A DNA stretch of 36,846 nt, from NCBI GenBank assembly GCA_944323215.1, contig CALURS010000003.1, positions 1 through 36,846 of the forward strand. Direction: 5' to 3'. The first letter of the stretch is position 1, and the number at the start of each line of letters is the position of its first letter. Source of the DNA: Candidatus Gastranaerophilales bacterium. GTDB lineage: Bacteria > Cyanobacteriota > Vampirovibrionia > Gastranaerophilales > Gastranaerophilaceae. This document shows positions 18,193-24,873 of this stretch, piece after piece. Under the pieces are notes generated by a model. The model searched no databases. It had not been told where the DNA came from and was given only the letters and a program-made list of their open reading frames with translations. The translations under genes and the position numbers were made by a program.

Positions 18193-18441
18193 TTACTCCT
18201 TTTCTTTTTGAATCATTTCCAATATCTGCATATACTTGTTTTTGTTGGCTTTGAATACACAATCTAAAAGCCAAGCCCCTTGCTCTCGTTTCCCTATAGT
18301 TAAGTAATCTTCTTTTGTAGAAGAGGTTCGATTTAAACCACGTTCAAAAGCTCCTAATTTCTTGAGCAGAACAAAAATAGTATTTAAACCGTGTTCACTA
18401 TTAAGGACATTAGAGAGTTCTCGCAACTCATCTTTGTCCAT
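18193..18441 (-). CDS. Bbp19-like small phage protein
   Basis: 82 aa with a CATAAGGAAAGG site before ATG. The segment DYLTIGKREQGAWLLDCVFKANKNKY resembles the compact helical domain of the Bbp19 family that sits between portal and scaffold genes in BPP-1-like phages. The gene ends 3 nt before the scaffold gene starts. Function is unknown even for the family; family membership is judged by eye only. Confidence 0.6.
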   Translation of the reverse strand: MDKDELRELSNVLNSEHGLNTIFVLLKKLGAFERGLNRTSSTKEDYLTIGKREQGAWLLDCVFKANKNKYMQILEMIQKEKE

Positions 18442-18460
18442 AAAATTCCTTTCCTTATGG

Positions 18461-20161
18461 CTAACCTACGCCTAATCTGCTAGCTAAATTACCGCCGAAA
18501 GAATCAATACCACCCATGTTTTTAATCATTTCAGTACCTTGCTGAATGGCTTGCATTTGTTCTTGTTGAGCTTGTTTCTCTGCAATTTCTTTGCGTTTTT
18601 TATTTACTTCATCAGTAGATACAACATGTTCTGGATTTACGTTTGCAATCTCTGCATAGTCATCAACTATCTGATCAACATTGATTTTATAAATCAATGT
18701 TGGGTCAGTCATTTGAGAAAGATTAACTGTAAAAGTTGTAAATCTTTCTATGCTTGAGATACCTTTGACTTTCTGGGCAAGAGCTAGTGTTGAAACAAAT
18801 TCAATCTCCATTTCCTCTTTTTGAATAATTTCCGGTGGTTCTGGCATAATTCCAGTAGTTACACATAAGAAAAATATCCAATTAAGAACAGCTCTAAGTC
18901 CTTTATGTGCTTGATCCAACAGAGGAGAAAGTAGTACCATTTTTTCTTCTTTTACTTCATTGACTTCCGTAGCGGTTCTTCCTCTTTCTGCAGTGTTTAA
19001 AATGACCGCAAATAAATCATTATAAAAATGTGATTTTATTACTTCTTTTAGCTCATCATTATGTTGTTTTAGCTGTAAAATCTGCGGATTTACTTCATAT
19101 ACTGGACTCAATCCCCTGCCATTATCATCTTCGGGGATAATCTGCCCAGGAGAATCTGTTAATCCTTTTTGCTTTTGTAAACTTGCAGGACCTTTCATTA
19201 GAGGTACCGCTATTTTTTTCATAGCTGATGAATATGTTTTAACTTGTTCCATTAACTGCCTAGCATCTGGTAAAGCTTGTATTCCGGGGCAGTTCGAAGG
19301 ATAATTGTCCTCGCCATTAACTTCGGCTTCATATATTGCAAAAGGAAATCTATCAAATCCAGAGAGTTTAAGAAATCTATCGCATCCTACTTCAAAAGTT
19401 GCTGAGATAAATCTTTTATGTCTTGATAATGGGGATTTCGGGTTATATTCTTTGTTTGGTTCTACAAAATATATAAGTTCAAAAAGTTGATCTGTGTTAT
19501 TGGCATCAAATGCTGCTTTAACTTGTTCTGAGCAATTTTCATAGCCATATTTGTCTACAATATTATCAGCAGTTTCTTTGTAATGTCTGCATAAAGTATC
19601 TGGTTCACCTCTATGGTCTTTAGAATAACGGTATGAGCCAATAGGTAAGAGTTTAAAATTTGCAACAGTTTCATAGTCTTGTTCCATCTGTAAGGCTGCA
19701 AAGCCATAAGAGCCAAGTTGTTTATATACGCCTAATTGATTTTGGTAAAAATTAGAGCTTGCTAAAATTCTTCGCATAAGATCTTCCATGTCATTGCACC
19801 AAGTTTTTACTTCGTGCAATAGATTAAGATCTTTTGATTTCATTTGACATTTAAACCATCTTGTAGCTGCAGATGTTGCACCAGACTGCATACCAGAAGC
19901 AAAATCATTGACGGCTTTAATGGTAACAGAATCCTTAATTTTCTTTGTTTTCTTTATTGGTTTATTAACATCAGATACAATGAATTTGCTCATACGTGGA
20001 GCAAAAAATTCTGAAAGCTCCTGTAAATCACCTTTGATATTGTTGAAAACACAATCCATCTGATTTTTTCTTTTTAAGAAATAGCTTGTTGTGTAAGAAA
20101 AATCTTTAGGTTTTCTGTGTTCTTTTAATTCTTTTTCTTCAATATCTAATCCTTTTGGCAT
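18461..20161 (-). CDS. portal (head-to-tail connector) protein
   Basis: 566 aa, AACAAGGAGTTTGCGATG start. Typical T7/BPP-1-type portal features: FFAPRMSKF near residue 50, DSVTIKAVNDFASGMQSG, RWFKCQ, FYQNQLGVYKQLGSYGFAAL, TERGRTATEV-like segment (NTAERGRTATEVNEV near 390), and a Gln-rich C-terminal tail. Twelve copies form the ring for DNA passage and the base for tail tube A. It lies between a small Cys-start protein downstream of terminase and the Bbp19-like gene. Confidence 0.88.
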   Translation of the reverse strand: MPKGLDIEEKELKEHRKPKDFSYTTSYFLKRKNQMDCVFNNIKGDLQELSEFFAPRMSKFIVSDVNKPIKKTKKIKDSVTIKAVNDFASGMQSGATSAATRWFKCQMKSKDLNLLHEVKTWCNDMEDLMRRILASSNFYQNQLGVYKQLGSYGFAALQMEQDYETVANFKLLPIGSYRYSKDHRGEPDTLCRHYKETADNIVDKYGYENCSEQVKAAFDANNTDQLFELIYFVEPNKEYNPKSPLSRHKRFISATFEVGCDRFLKLSGFDRFPFAIYEAEVNGEDNYPSNCPGIQALPDARQLMEQVKTYSSAMKKIAVPLMKGPASLQKQKGLTDSPGQIIPEDDNGRGLSPVYEVNPQILQLKQHNDELKEVIKSHFYNDLFAVILNTAERGRTATEVNEVKEEKMVLLSPLLDQAHKGLRAVLNWIFFLCVTTGIMPEPPEIIQKEEMEIEFVSTLALAQKVKGISSIERFTTFTVNLSQMTDPTLIYKINVDQIVDDYAEIANVNPEHVVSTDEVNKKRKEIAEKQAQQEQMQAIQQGTEMIKNMGGIDSFGGNLASRLGVG

Positions 20162-20175
20162 CGCAAACTCCTTGT

Positions 20176-20382
20176 TTATTCGCCTAATAAACCTTTTTTC
20201 TGAGTGGTTGCATCATCAGTAAGCCCTCTGGCGGTTGTTTTTATATTGCGACTTGCCAATGAAGCTGTTTTATTTCTTGTATTTGTAGAAGCCTTGGAAA
20301 CACTTGCATCCGCTAATGTCGGAGTCGCAACTTGTTTAGGTTCAGTGGTTTCAACTTTTGGTGCTGATGGTGTTGAACACAT
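20176..20382 (-). CDS. small unknown protein between terminase and portal
   Basis: 68 aa from ATG 20382 (AAAGGACTTAATTATG); a longer frame to 20457 would overlap the terminase gene without a site. It starts MCSTPSAPK, has a Pro/Thr/Ala-rich disordered first half and a basic second half (NTRNKTASLASRNIKTTARGL) ending KKGLLGE. Short proteins with an MC start and RG...G ending are common here in podoviruses. Function unknown. The gp14-like protein also starts MC. Confidence 0.6.
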   Translation of the reverse strand: MCSTPSAPKVETTEPKQVATPTLADASVSKASTNTRNKTASLASRNIKTTARGLTDDATTQKKGLLGE

Positions 20383-20398
20383 AATTAAGTCCTTTCTT

Positions 20399-21745
20399 TT
20401 ATTCATCAAATTCAGTAAATAGTTTAAAATCTTGCAAATTATTACGCCCTGTATCATTCAAAAGATATTGAGGATAATAATAAATCCCATAAATACCCAT
20501 CATTAGAGCATCTGCAAAGTCTGGGGATTCATTTTGTTCTTTTCTTATTTCTTTTTTATCTAAGATATAAACTTTGCCGGAGTTTGGACTCCATTTTGTT
20601 TTCATATATTCAAGCTGACGTGCTGTGTTTTGACAATTAAGTTTCAAAAAACCGGATTCCAGCATCTCTTTAACAGCAAGATAGCCGTCTGCTCGAGCAT
20701 TGCCATTTGATAAATTTTTGGGTTGTAATGCTCCACGGAAAAGAACTACATTTTCGAGTGTATTTTTTAAGGAACACATTATTGGATATCCAAGTCCATC
20801 TGCATCACCGATAAGAAAGTTAGGCTTCCATTTTGCGTACAAATTCATAACTTTTCCTTTAGTTATGTCTGTATCAGCTTCTGACCAAGTTATAGTTTCA
20901 GCTTCTTCCCATACACTCATTGATCTTTGGATAAGTCTTTTTGCAACGCATAAATCACCCCCAGAAGCAGACAAATCAAGAGCCATAACTGAATTATTAG
21001 GATGTCTTTCATTATTCCATTTTAGATTTTTTGCAGCTTCTATTCTGTCTGACGCTACAAGGTAATTAGTACCTTGTTCTAATGGGAGTCCTAACCAAAT
21101 ATGATTATAGTCAGCCATATTTAACCTTTTGCATTCTTCTGCTTCGTCTATAAGTTTCTGCGGACAGAAAGGATTCTCAAAATAATTGATATGAATGTGC
21201 AGACAATTAGACCGAGATACACAATGCTGATACACGGCGTCAGACTTGACGTATCTATTCATTGTAAAAATTATTTTTGAATTTGGTTTTCTTATCGTTG
21301 GAACGATAACATCAACAGCTCTTTTCGTAACCGTTTCAGCTTCATCAATCCAAAGAATGTCAACACCTTCAAGACCTTTTATATTGACAATTTCTTGTTC
21401 TCTAAAACCTTTGAAAAAGATTACAGAACCAGTTTTTCTATGTACAATCTGGTTTTCAGATACATCATAATCAAGTTTAAACTCATCAATTAAATCTTTA
21501 AAAAGTGCAAGGACTGAATGCTTAACTGAATCTTTGATTACACGTCCACAACAAACTTTAATCTTTCTTTGCTCACCAAGATAAAGAATAAATCTTCCTA
21601 CTGAATGAGTTTTGGCAGAACCTCTTCCCCCTTCTATTAGGAATAATGAATATTTGTTGAAATCAAATATTAACGGAAAGAGTTTCGGCGGAATGTTAAG
21701 TATTGTTGGTAATTTCAGAGCTGCTATTAACTTCTTTGTCTGCAT
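20399..21745 (-). CDS. terL: terminase large subunit (PBSX/Terminase_3 type)
   Basis: 448 aa. ATPase domain: Walker A EGGRGSAKT at 38-46 and Walker B DILWIDEAE at 129-137. RNase H-like nuclease domain: Asp257 in MALDLSASGGD, Asp314 in LIGDADG and Asp409/Asp412 in SPDFADALMM are the likely metal ligands. It pumps and cuts DNA at the portal. The start lies inside the terS gene (50-nt overlap), so translation is probably coupled. All key residues are present; the length is normal. Confidence 0.92.
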   Translation of the reverse strand: MQTKKLIAALKLPTILNIPPKLFPLIFDFNKYSLFLIEGGRGSAKTHSVGRFILYLGEQRKIKVCCGRVIKDSVKHSVLALFKDLIDEFKLDYDVSENQIVHRKTGSVIFFKGFREQEIVNIKGLEGVDILWIDEAETVTKRAVDVIVPTIRKPNSKIIFTMNRYVKSDAVYQHCVSRSNCLHIHINYFENPFCPQKLIDEAEECKRLNMADYNHIWLGLPLEQGTNYLVASDRIEAAKNLKWNNERHPNNSVMALDLSASGGDLCVAKRLIQRSMSVWEEAETITWSEADTDITKGKVMNLYAKWKPNFLIGDADGLGYPIMCSLKNTLENVVLFRGALQPKNLSNGNARADGYLAVKEMLESGFLKLNCQNTARQLEYMKTKWSPNSGKVYILDKKEIRKEQNESPDFADALMMGIYGIYYYPQYLLNDTGRNNLQDFKLFTEFDE

Positions 21746-22208
21746 TCAGCTCATCTCCAATATTAAAATTCAGAGGCACTCCATCTACTTCAATTTTTCC
21801 CATTTCCATCACAATGGCGTTATTAACATTAGTTTCATCTTTCATTAGACCTTTGATTTTTATTTTCATTTCTACTGCTTTGTTTGCAGCAGAAACATTA
21901 GGTCTGCCATCTTTATCAAGAGATTCAAGTGCAATAATCTTTAACTCATCACATTCTCTAAACGCATCATCAACCGTATATTTAATTTCATTCTCAGTAT
22001 GAGTTTTTATTGTCTGTTTATAATGGTCTATCCATGGGGTAATCTTAGGGTTTTTTAATAAACGAGAACCCTCAACGCAACAAGTAGCTGTTTTTGTTAA
22101 CTCATTTCCATATACAGAACGATATGCTTCAGTGGCATTATTGCCATTGAGAACATACTCTTTAACAAAATGATTTTGTTTTTCTGTAATATCCGGTAAG
22201 CTACTCAT
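21696..22208 (-). CDS. terS: terminase small subunit (Terminase_2 type)
   Basis: 170 aa. The N-terminal pattern LPDITEKQNHFVKEYVLNGNNATEAYRSVYG is the helix-turn-helix DNA-recognition part of Terminase_2 proteins; a helical oligomerisation part follows (~70-130), then an acidic tail that overlaps terL. It recognises the packaging start site. The ATG (22208) has only a weak site (GGTTAAAG), and a long hairpin ends 12 nt before it. Confidence 0.88.
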   Translation of the reverse strand: MSSLPDITEKQNHFVKEYVLNGNNATEAYRSVYGNELTKTATCCVEGSRLLKNPKITPWIDHYKQTIKTHTENEIKYTVDDAFRECDELKIIALESLDKDGRPNVSAANKAVEMKIKIKGLMKDETNVNNAIVMEMGKIEVDGVPLNFNIGDELNADKEVNSSSEITNNT

Positions 22209-22219
22209 ATCTTTAACCT

Positions 22220-22259
22220 ACAGGCTCATCTGGAGAGTCGCTCAACTCTCCGAGCCTGT
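22220..22259 (-). promoter_or_regulatory. nested hairpin in the terS leader
   Basis: Outer arms ACAGGCTC (22220-22227) / GAGCCTGT (22252-22259) and inner arms GGAGAGT (22232-22238) / ACTCTCC (22245-22251) are both perfect, separated on one side by a 4-nt bulge. It fills the gap between the previous gene and terS and takes in part of the terS ribosome site region. It has no T run on the minus strand. It could restrain terS translation, separate transcripts, or be a terminase-binding site. Confidence 0.6.
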
Positions 22260-22264
22260 ACCGT

Positions 22265-22666
22265 TTAAGAAGGGAGAGACTGAGCGAATATTTTTTTTGA
22301 AAGCGTCTTATTCCCGTGAAAGTCGGAAGAATATTGTCTTATTTGTGTTACTTCCTTCTTTTTATTGCGGATTTCTACATTTTTACCGTAAATCCAGCCG
22401 TACAGATTATTTTTATCTAAGTTACATATCTTTGTTACTATACGTGATTTTTCTCGGTACAAAGTTTTTACCGCATTTAAACCTCTAATATTTGCATCAA
22501 TAAAAACTTTATTGTCTGCAATTCTTTTTTCATATAAAGTAATTACAGGTTGTCCACATATTGGGCAGTTGGCAAAAAACAATCTTCTTGCTGTAAAATT
22601 TTCAATATCTTTTAAGAACCACGCTTCAATGCGGTCTATTTCTGTATTGCAACAGATAAGCTTCAT
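22265..22666 (-). CDS. unknown protein with zinc-finger-like cysteines, first gene of the late operon
   Basis: 133 aa from ATG 22666 (GAGAGAAAG site); 12 more codons are open upstream without a site. MKLICCNTEI at the start and NCPICGQP near residue 40 offer two Cys pairs for a zinc site. The rest is basic and helical (REKSRIVTKICNLDKNN, RNKKKEVTQIRQ). Position immediately before terS suggests a late regulator or packaging helper, but I do not recognise the family. Confidence 0.55.
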   Translation of the reverse strand: MKLICCNTEIDRIEAWFLKDIENFTARRLFFANCPICGQPVITLYEKRIADNKVFIDANIRGLNAVKTLYREKSRIVTKICNLDKNNLYGWIYGKNVEIRNKKKEVTQIRQYSSDFHGNKTLSKKIFAQSLPS

Positions 22667-22689
22667 ATACTTTCTCTCTCCCTTTGGGC

Positions 22690-22774
22690 ATACTATCCCC
22701 ATATTTTGAACAGGCAGTGTCCGTTAGTCCCCATTGGCTCCCGCCCCGTGAAATAACCTGTCCACGAGTTGAAC
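22690..22774 (-). other. GC-rich island ahead of the late operon (candidate leader RNA or packaging site)
   Basis: About half of the bases from 22681 to 22770 are G or C, while the flanks are mostly A/T. On the minus strand GGACAGG (22763-22757) can pair with CCUGUUC (22714-22708) with one G-U pair, enclosing a stretch with CGGGGCGGGAGCC. A 62-codon open frame crosses it but starts after an A/T run with no ribosome site, so I do not call a gene. It may be a structured 5' leader or a cos/pac-type site near the terminase genes. Confidence 0.4.
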
Positions 22775-22829
22775 TTTTAAATTTATTCAAACTACATTTT
22801 GAAATATAAAACATTTTTTTTAAAAAATC

Positions 22830-22849
22830 TCGTTGATTGATTGATTGAA
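22830..22849. repeat. TTGA tandem repeat, copy 1 of a 20-nt direct repeat
   Basis: TCGTTGATTGATTGATTGAA occurs here and, identically, at 24578-24597. The core is four TTGA units. The two copies bracket the lysogeny/cargo block. Its role is unknown: regulator site or recombination scar. Confidence 0.6.
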
Positions 22850-23097
22850 CGATTTACTAAAAGGTTAAATGGTTTGATTTTACTGAAAAAATTTATCTTT
22901 ACATTTGTTTACAAAATGTATTTTTTACTTGACTTTTATTTTTCTATGCAATAATTGAACATATCTTCTATGTAAAAAAAAGAAAAAATAAAAAATGTTT
23001 ATTTGTCTAAAATAAAAAAATATATTTATATATTTTTTTTATTTTATCTTATTTTATGTTATGTAATTTTATTTTATTTAAAGCTATGCAGACCGCT
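22850..23097. other. AT-rich non-coding stretch
   Basis: No supportable gene. It holds long runs of A and T, repeated TTATTTTAT units around 23040-23085, and at 22905-22916 the reverse complement of TTTTGTAAACAA, which also occurs near the repressor operators (24509-24520). A TTGACT at 22929 has no good -10 partner. Together with the TGCG cluster to its right it resembles a DNA-unwinding region. Confidence 0.4.
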
Positions 23098-23099
23098 TG

Positions 23100-23174
23100 T
23101 GCGTAAATATTATTTTGTAATGCGATAATTTATGCGTATGCATTGCATTCGCATAACATTGTATAAATTACGCA
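23100..23174. repeat. cluster of five TGCG-type sites around a 27-nt near-palindrome
   Basis: TGCG cores lie at 23100, 23121 and 23133, and as CGCA at 23150 and 23171. Both outer pairs are 21 nt apart, two helical turns. The centre, 23130-23156, is a palindrome with 13-nt arms and one mismatch. This looks like an array of binding sites for a dimeric protein, for example an operator set or replication iterons. Confidence 0.5.
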
Positions 23175-23207
23175 TAAAAAAAGACCTGCTTTATTAAAGC
23201 AGGTCTT
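23174..23207 (-). terminator. Rho-independent terminator of the exported-protein genes
   Basis: AAGACCTGCTT / AAGCAGGTCTT arms (23181-23191, 23197-23207) form an 11-bp stem, followed on the minus strand by seven T (23180-23174). The stem overlaps the stop codon of the gene ending at 23206. It insulates that pair of genes from the late operon. Confidence 0.85.
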
Positions 23208-23493
23208 AATATTCTTCTATTAAATTACCAGTTTGGATATACTGTTTACCATCTGATGATTGAATCATGTTACCATATTTTTGATAGCTTGTGCCAGAAT
23301 TTGTATAAATAGTATTGTTGTTTTGTTGATACGTATATCCACTACTGTCATAATAATTTCCGGCATTTGATTTGTAAATATAACTTTGTGTATTGCCATT
23401 TGTATCAATAACTGAGTAATTATTATACTCAGAATAAGCACTTGCCGGTAATGCAATGAATAAGGCGAAAAAGAATAATAGATAGTATTTCAT
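23206..23493 (-). CDS. small exported repeat protein, possible lysogenic-conversion cargo
   Basis: 95 aa from ATG 23493. MKYYLLFFFALFIALPASAYS is a signal peptide with cleavage expected after ASA. The mature part is Tyr/Asn/Ser/Gly rich and ends in three units of about 15 residues, GYTYQQNNNTIYTNS, GTSYQKYGNMIQSSD and GKQYIQTGNLIEEY, which suggests a small beta-repeat surface. The start is uncertain: in-frame ATGs at 23511 and 23550 exist and none has a clear site. It shares a terminator with the lipoprotein gene upstream and lies outside the late and early operons, as moron genes do. Confidence 0.65.
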   Translation of the reverse strand: MKYYLLFFFALFIALPASAYSEYNNYSVIDTNGNTQSYIYKSNAGNYYDSSGYTYQQNNNTIYTNSGTSYQKYGNMIQSSDGKQYIQTGNLIEEY

Positions 23494-23564
23494 ACTAACA
23501 TTATTTATCATTTTATATTTTTTTTCAATACAATTATTAAATAACTTCATGAAGTAATGTAAAA

Positions 23565-24008
23565 TTATTGCTGCATAATAACTTGAATATGTTCTTTTTT
23601 GTTATCTAATGCCGGCTTGTTTTGGATTTGTGCATTATACTGTGCTTTTACTTTTTGTATAGTTCCTTGTTTTTTAGCTACTGAGAATGTTATTGTTTCA
23701 TTTCTATTAGTAAAAGCCTGTCCTTCAAGTTTTCCGCTAGGCAGCGTGCCTATAATCATTCTTCCATCACTACAAACAAGTTTGAATTGCCATACCGGAT
23801 ACATAAACATTTTTGCATTACCTAGGCATCTTGCATTATTTTTTTCAGAAGTAACATCAATTGTTGCTCTATATGTTAATGAATCATAGTAAGTCTTACC
23901 TGTGAATATTTCGTCATAATTATCATATTTTGCAGTTATATTTGATGAACAGCCAGATACAATAAACGGCAGTAATAACAGTAACCCGAAAGTAACATTT
24001 TTTTTCAT
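23565..24008 (-). CDS. putative lipoprotein, possible lysogenic-conversion cargo
   Basis: 147 aa with TAAGGAGAATTTATG start. Basic MKKN start, hydrophobic FGLLLLLPFI and lipobox VSGC give a type II signal peptide with lipidated Cys20. The mature part has two more Cys (ARCLGN, LVCSDG) that could form a disulphide, in a beta-rich domain that looks like small periplasmic lipoproteins (MYPVWQFKLVC, GTLPSGKLEGQAF). Gene order with the neighbouring exported protein suggests expression in the lysogen. A role in superinfection exclusion or envelope change is possible but untested. Confidence 0.7.
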   Translation of the reverse strand: MKKNVTFGLLLLLPFIVSGCSSNITAKYDNYDEIFTGKTYYDSLTYRATIDVTSEKNNARCLGNAKMFMYPVWQFKLVCSDGRMIIGTLPSGKLEGQAFTNRNETITFSVAKKQGTIQKVKAQYNAQIQNKPALDNKKEHIQVIMQQ

Positions 24009-24095
24009 AAATTCTCCTTATATTCTTAAAGTATGATTTATTATTAACTTTTTCATCTTTTTTTCTGACTTTTTATATACAGAAAGGAGATAATA

Positions 24096-24203
24096 ATGAC
24101 AAAAAACGAACTCGCACAAATCCTTTATGCACTCCGAACTGTATTTGGAAAAAAGAAAGGTGATGATATTTTTATCAAATTATTAAATTCATTATCTTCA
24201 TAA
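24096..24203 (+). CDS. 35-aa ORF with strong ribosome site
   Basis: MTKNELAQILYALRTVFGKKKGDD begins the product, which is amphipathic and basic; no family recognised. An AGAAAGGAG site lies 6 nt before the ATG. The stop (24203) lies inside the last codons of the repressor gene on the other strand, so the two converge. It is the only plus-strand gene in this block. Confidence 0.5.
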   Translation: MTKNELAQILYALRTVFGKKKGDDIFIKLLNSLSS

Positions 24204-24485
24204 ACCGCGTTTTTTCAATAAAGAATTAACTTCTTTGAGGATTTCAGCTTTGACATCCTCATATTTGGCTGGCAAAAACATATTCCCAACTTCGCCGACA
24301 AGATAGTTTAAATTAACATCAAAGTCGAGTAATAATGTACGTTGGATCTCTAAAGATATAAAAGCCTTATCATTTTCAACCGCAGAAATACCAGATTTTG
24401 ATAAGTTTATAGCTTTGCCAAAATCCTCTTGAGATAAGCCTGTTGCTATTCTTATTTCCTTAAAACGTTGACCTGCTGTTTTCAT
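24198..24485 (-). CDS. XRE-family phage repressor (short, CI/Cro-like)
   Basis: 95 aa from ATG 24485 with a CGGAG site; 14 more codons are open upstream but run into the operator region. Residues ~7-60 are a helix-turn-helix of the XRE type: RFKEIRIATGLSQEDFGKAI, then SKSGISAVEND as recognition region, then LNYLVGEVGNMF. A short helical tail follows, without a LexA-like peptidase domain, so induction would not be by RecA-driven self-cleavage. It is divergent from the early operon and its promoter region carries two TGTACA sites. Confidence 0.8.
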   Translation of the reverse strand: MKTAGQRFKEIRIATGLSQEDFGKAINLSKSGISAVENDKAFISLEIQRTLLLDFDVNLNYLVGEVGNMFLPAKYEDVKAEILKEVNSLLKKRGL

Positions 24486-24518
24486 TATTCTACTCCGTTT
24501 GTATGAAGTTTTGTAAAC

Positions 24519-24547
24519 AATGTACATAATCTATTGACTTTGGTCGA
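24519..24547 (-). promoter_or_regulatory. repressor promoter with TGTACA operator on its -10
   Basis: On the minus strand TCGACC (24547-24542), 17 nt, TACATT (24524-24519). Each box matches 4 of 6 consensus bases, so it is a weak promoter. The palindrome TGTACA at 24521-24526 overlaps the -10 box. Confidence 0.5.
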
Positions 24548-24562
24548 TAATTTATGTACAAT
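24534..24562 (+). promoter_or_regulatory. early operon promoter with TGTACA operator on its -10
   Basis: TTGACT (24534-24539), 17 nt, TACAAT (24557-24562): a good sigma-70 promoter pointing into the early operon. TGTACA at 24555-24560 overlaps the -10 and sits, with the first TGTACA, inside inverted longer matches (AATGTACATAA / TTATGTACAAT). The two operator centres are 34 nt apart. The repressor is the obvious binder. Confidence 0.75.
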
Positions 24563-24577
24563 ACATTTTGTTATCAA

Positions 24578-24597
24578 TCGTTGATTGATTGATTGAA
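24578..24597. repeat. TTGA tandem repeat, copy 2 of a 20-nt direct repeat
   Basis: Identical to 22830-22849. Here it lies just downstream of the early promoter, in the untranslated leader. Confidence 0.6.
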
Positions 24598-24611
24598 TAA
24601 TAACACAAAAA

Positions 24612-24645
24612 CACGAAAACGACAAAATTTGCCGTTTACTTCGTG
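24612..24645 (+). promoter_or_regulatory. stem-loop in the early operon leader
   Basis: CACGAA (24612-24617) pairs with TTCGTG (24640-24645), and inside it AACG-A-CAAA pairs with TTTG-C-CGTT around a single-base turn with one mismatch. With the stem between promoter and first gene, it could act in attenuation or antitermination. No T run follows. Confidence 0.45.
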
Positions 24646-24680
24646 CGGATTATTACGCTTTAAATTAGGAGATTTAGGAA

Positions 24681-24848
24681 ATGCGAGAACGGAAATTTTC
24701 AACCTCAATCCAGCTTAGTGGAAGTCAGCTGAATATTCTTGACAAAATTGTAGAATTTGAAGGCGGTAAGGTGTCAAATTCAGAGGTGTTAAGAAAAGCT
24801 TTTGACTACTATTCAGAAAAGGTTTTTCCACAATTTGTAAAAAAATAG
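24681..24848 (+). CDS. ribbon-helix-helix regulator, first early gene
   Basis: 55 aa; AGGAG and AGGAA lie ahead of the ATG. KFSTSIQLSGSQLNILDKIV is a beta strand followed by helix A, and VSNSEVLRKAFDYYSEK is helix B, the Arc/CopG-type DNA-binding fold. In the place where lambda has cro, it may repress the repressor gene or early promoter. Family by eye; no other function suggests itself. Confidence 0.7.
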   Translation: MRERKFSTSIQLSGSQLNILDKIVEFEGGKVSNSEVLRKAFDYYSEKVFPQFVKK

Positions 24849-24873
24849 AGGTAATAAGAAGAGGAGAATGATA

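Noticed and set aside
16418..22208. Possible diversity-generating retroelement, since head genes look like BPP-1
   Set aside because: No reverse transcriptase frame, no template/variable repeat seen; it could only lie in the part outside the window.
22626..22814. 62-codon minus-strand frame over the GC-rich island
   Set aside because: No ribosome site at its ATG, overlaps the better supported gene at 22666; kept only as an alternative reading of the island.
22929..22957. TTGACT promoter candidate on the plus strand
   Set aside because: -10 match is poor and no plus-strand gene follows before the terminator and minus-strand genes.
24578..24597. TTGATTGATTGA as a CRISPR-like or satellite array
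   Set aside because: Only four 4-nt units, two loci, no spacers.
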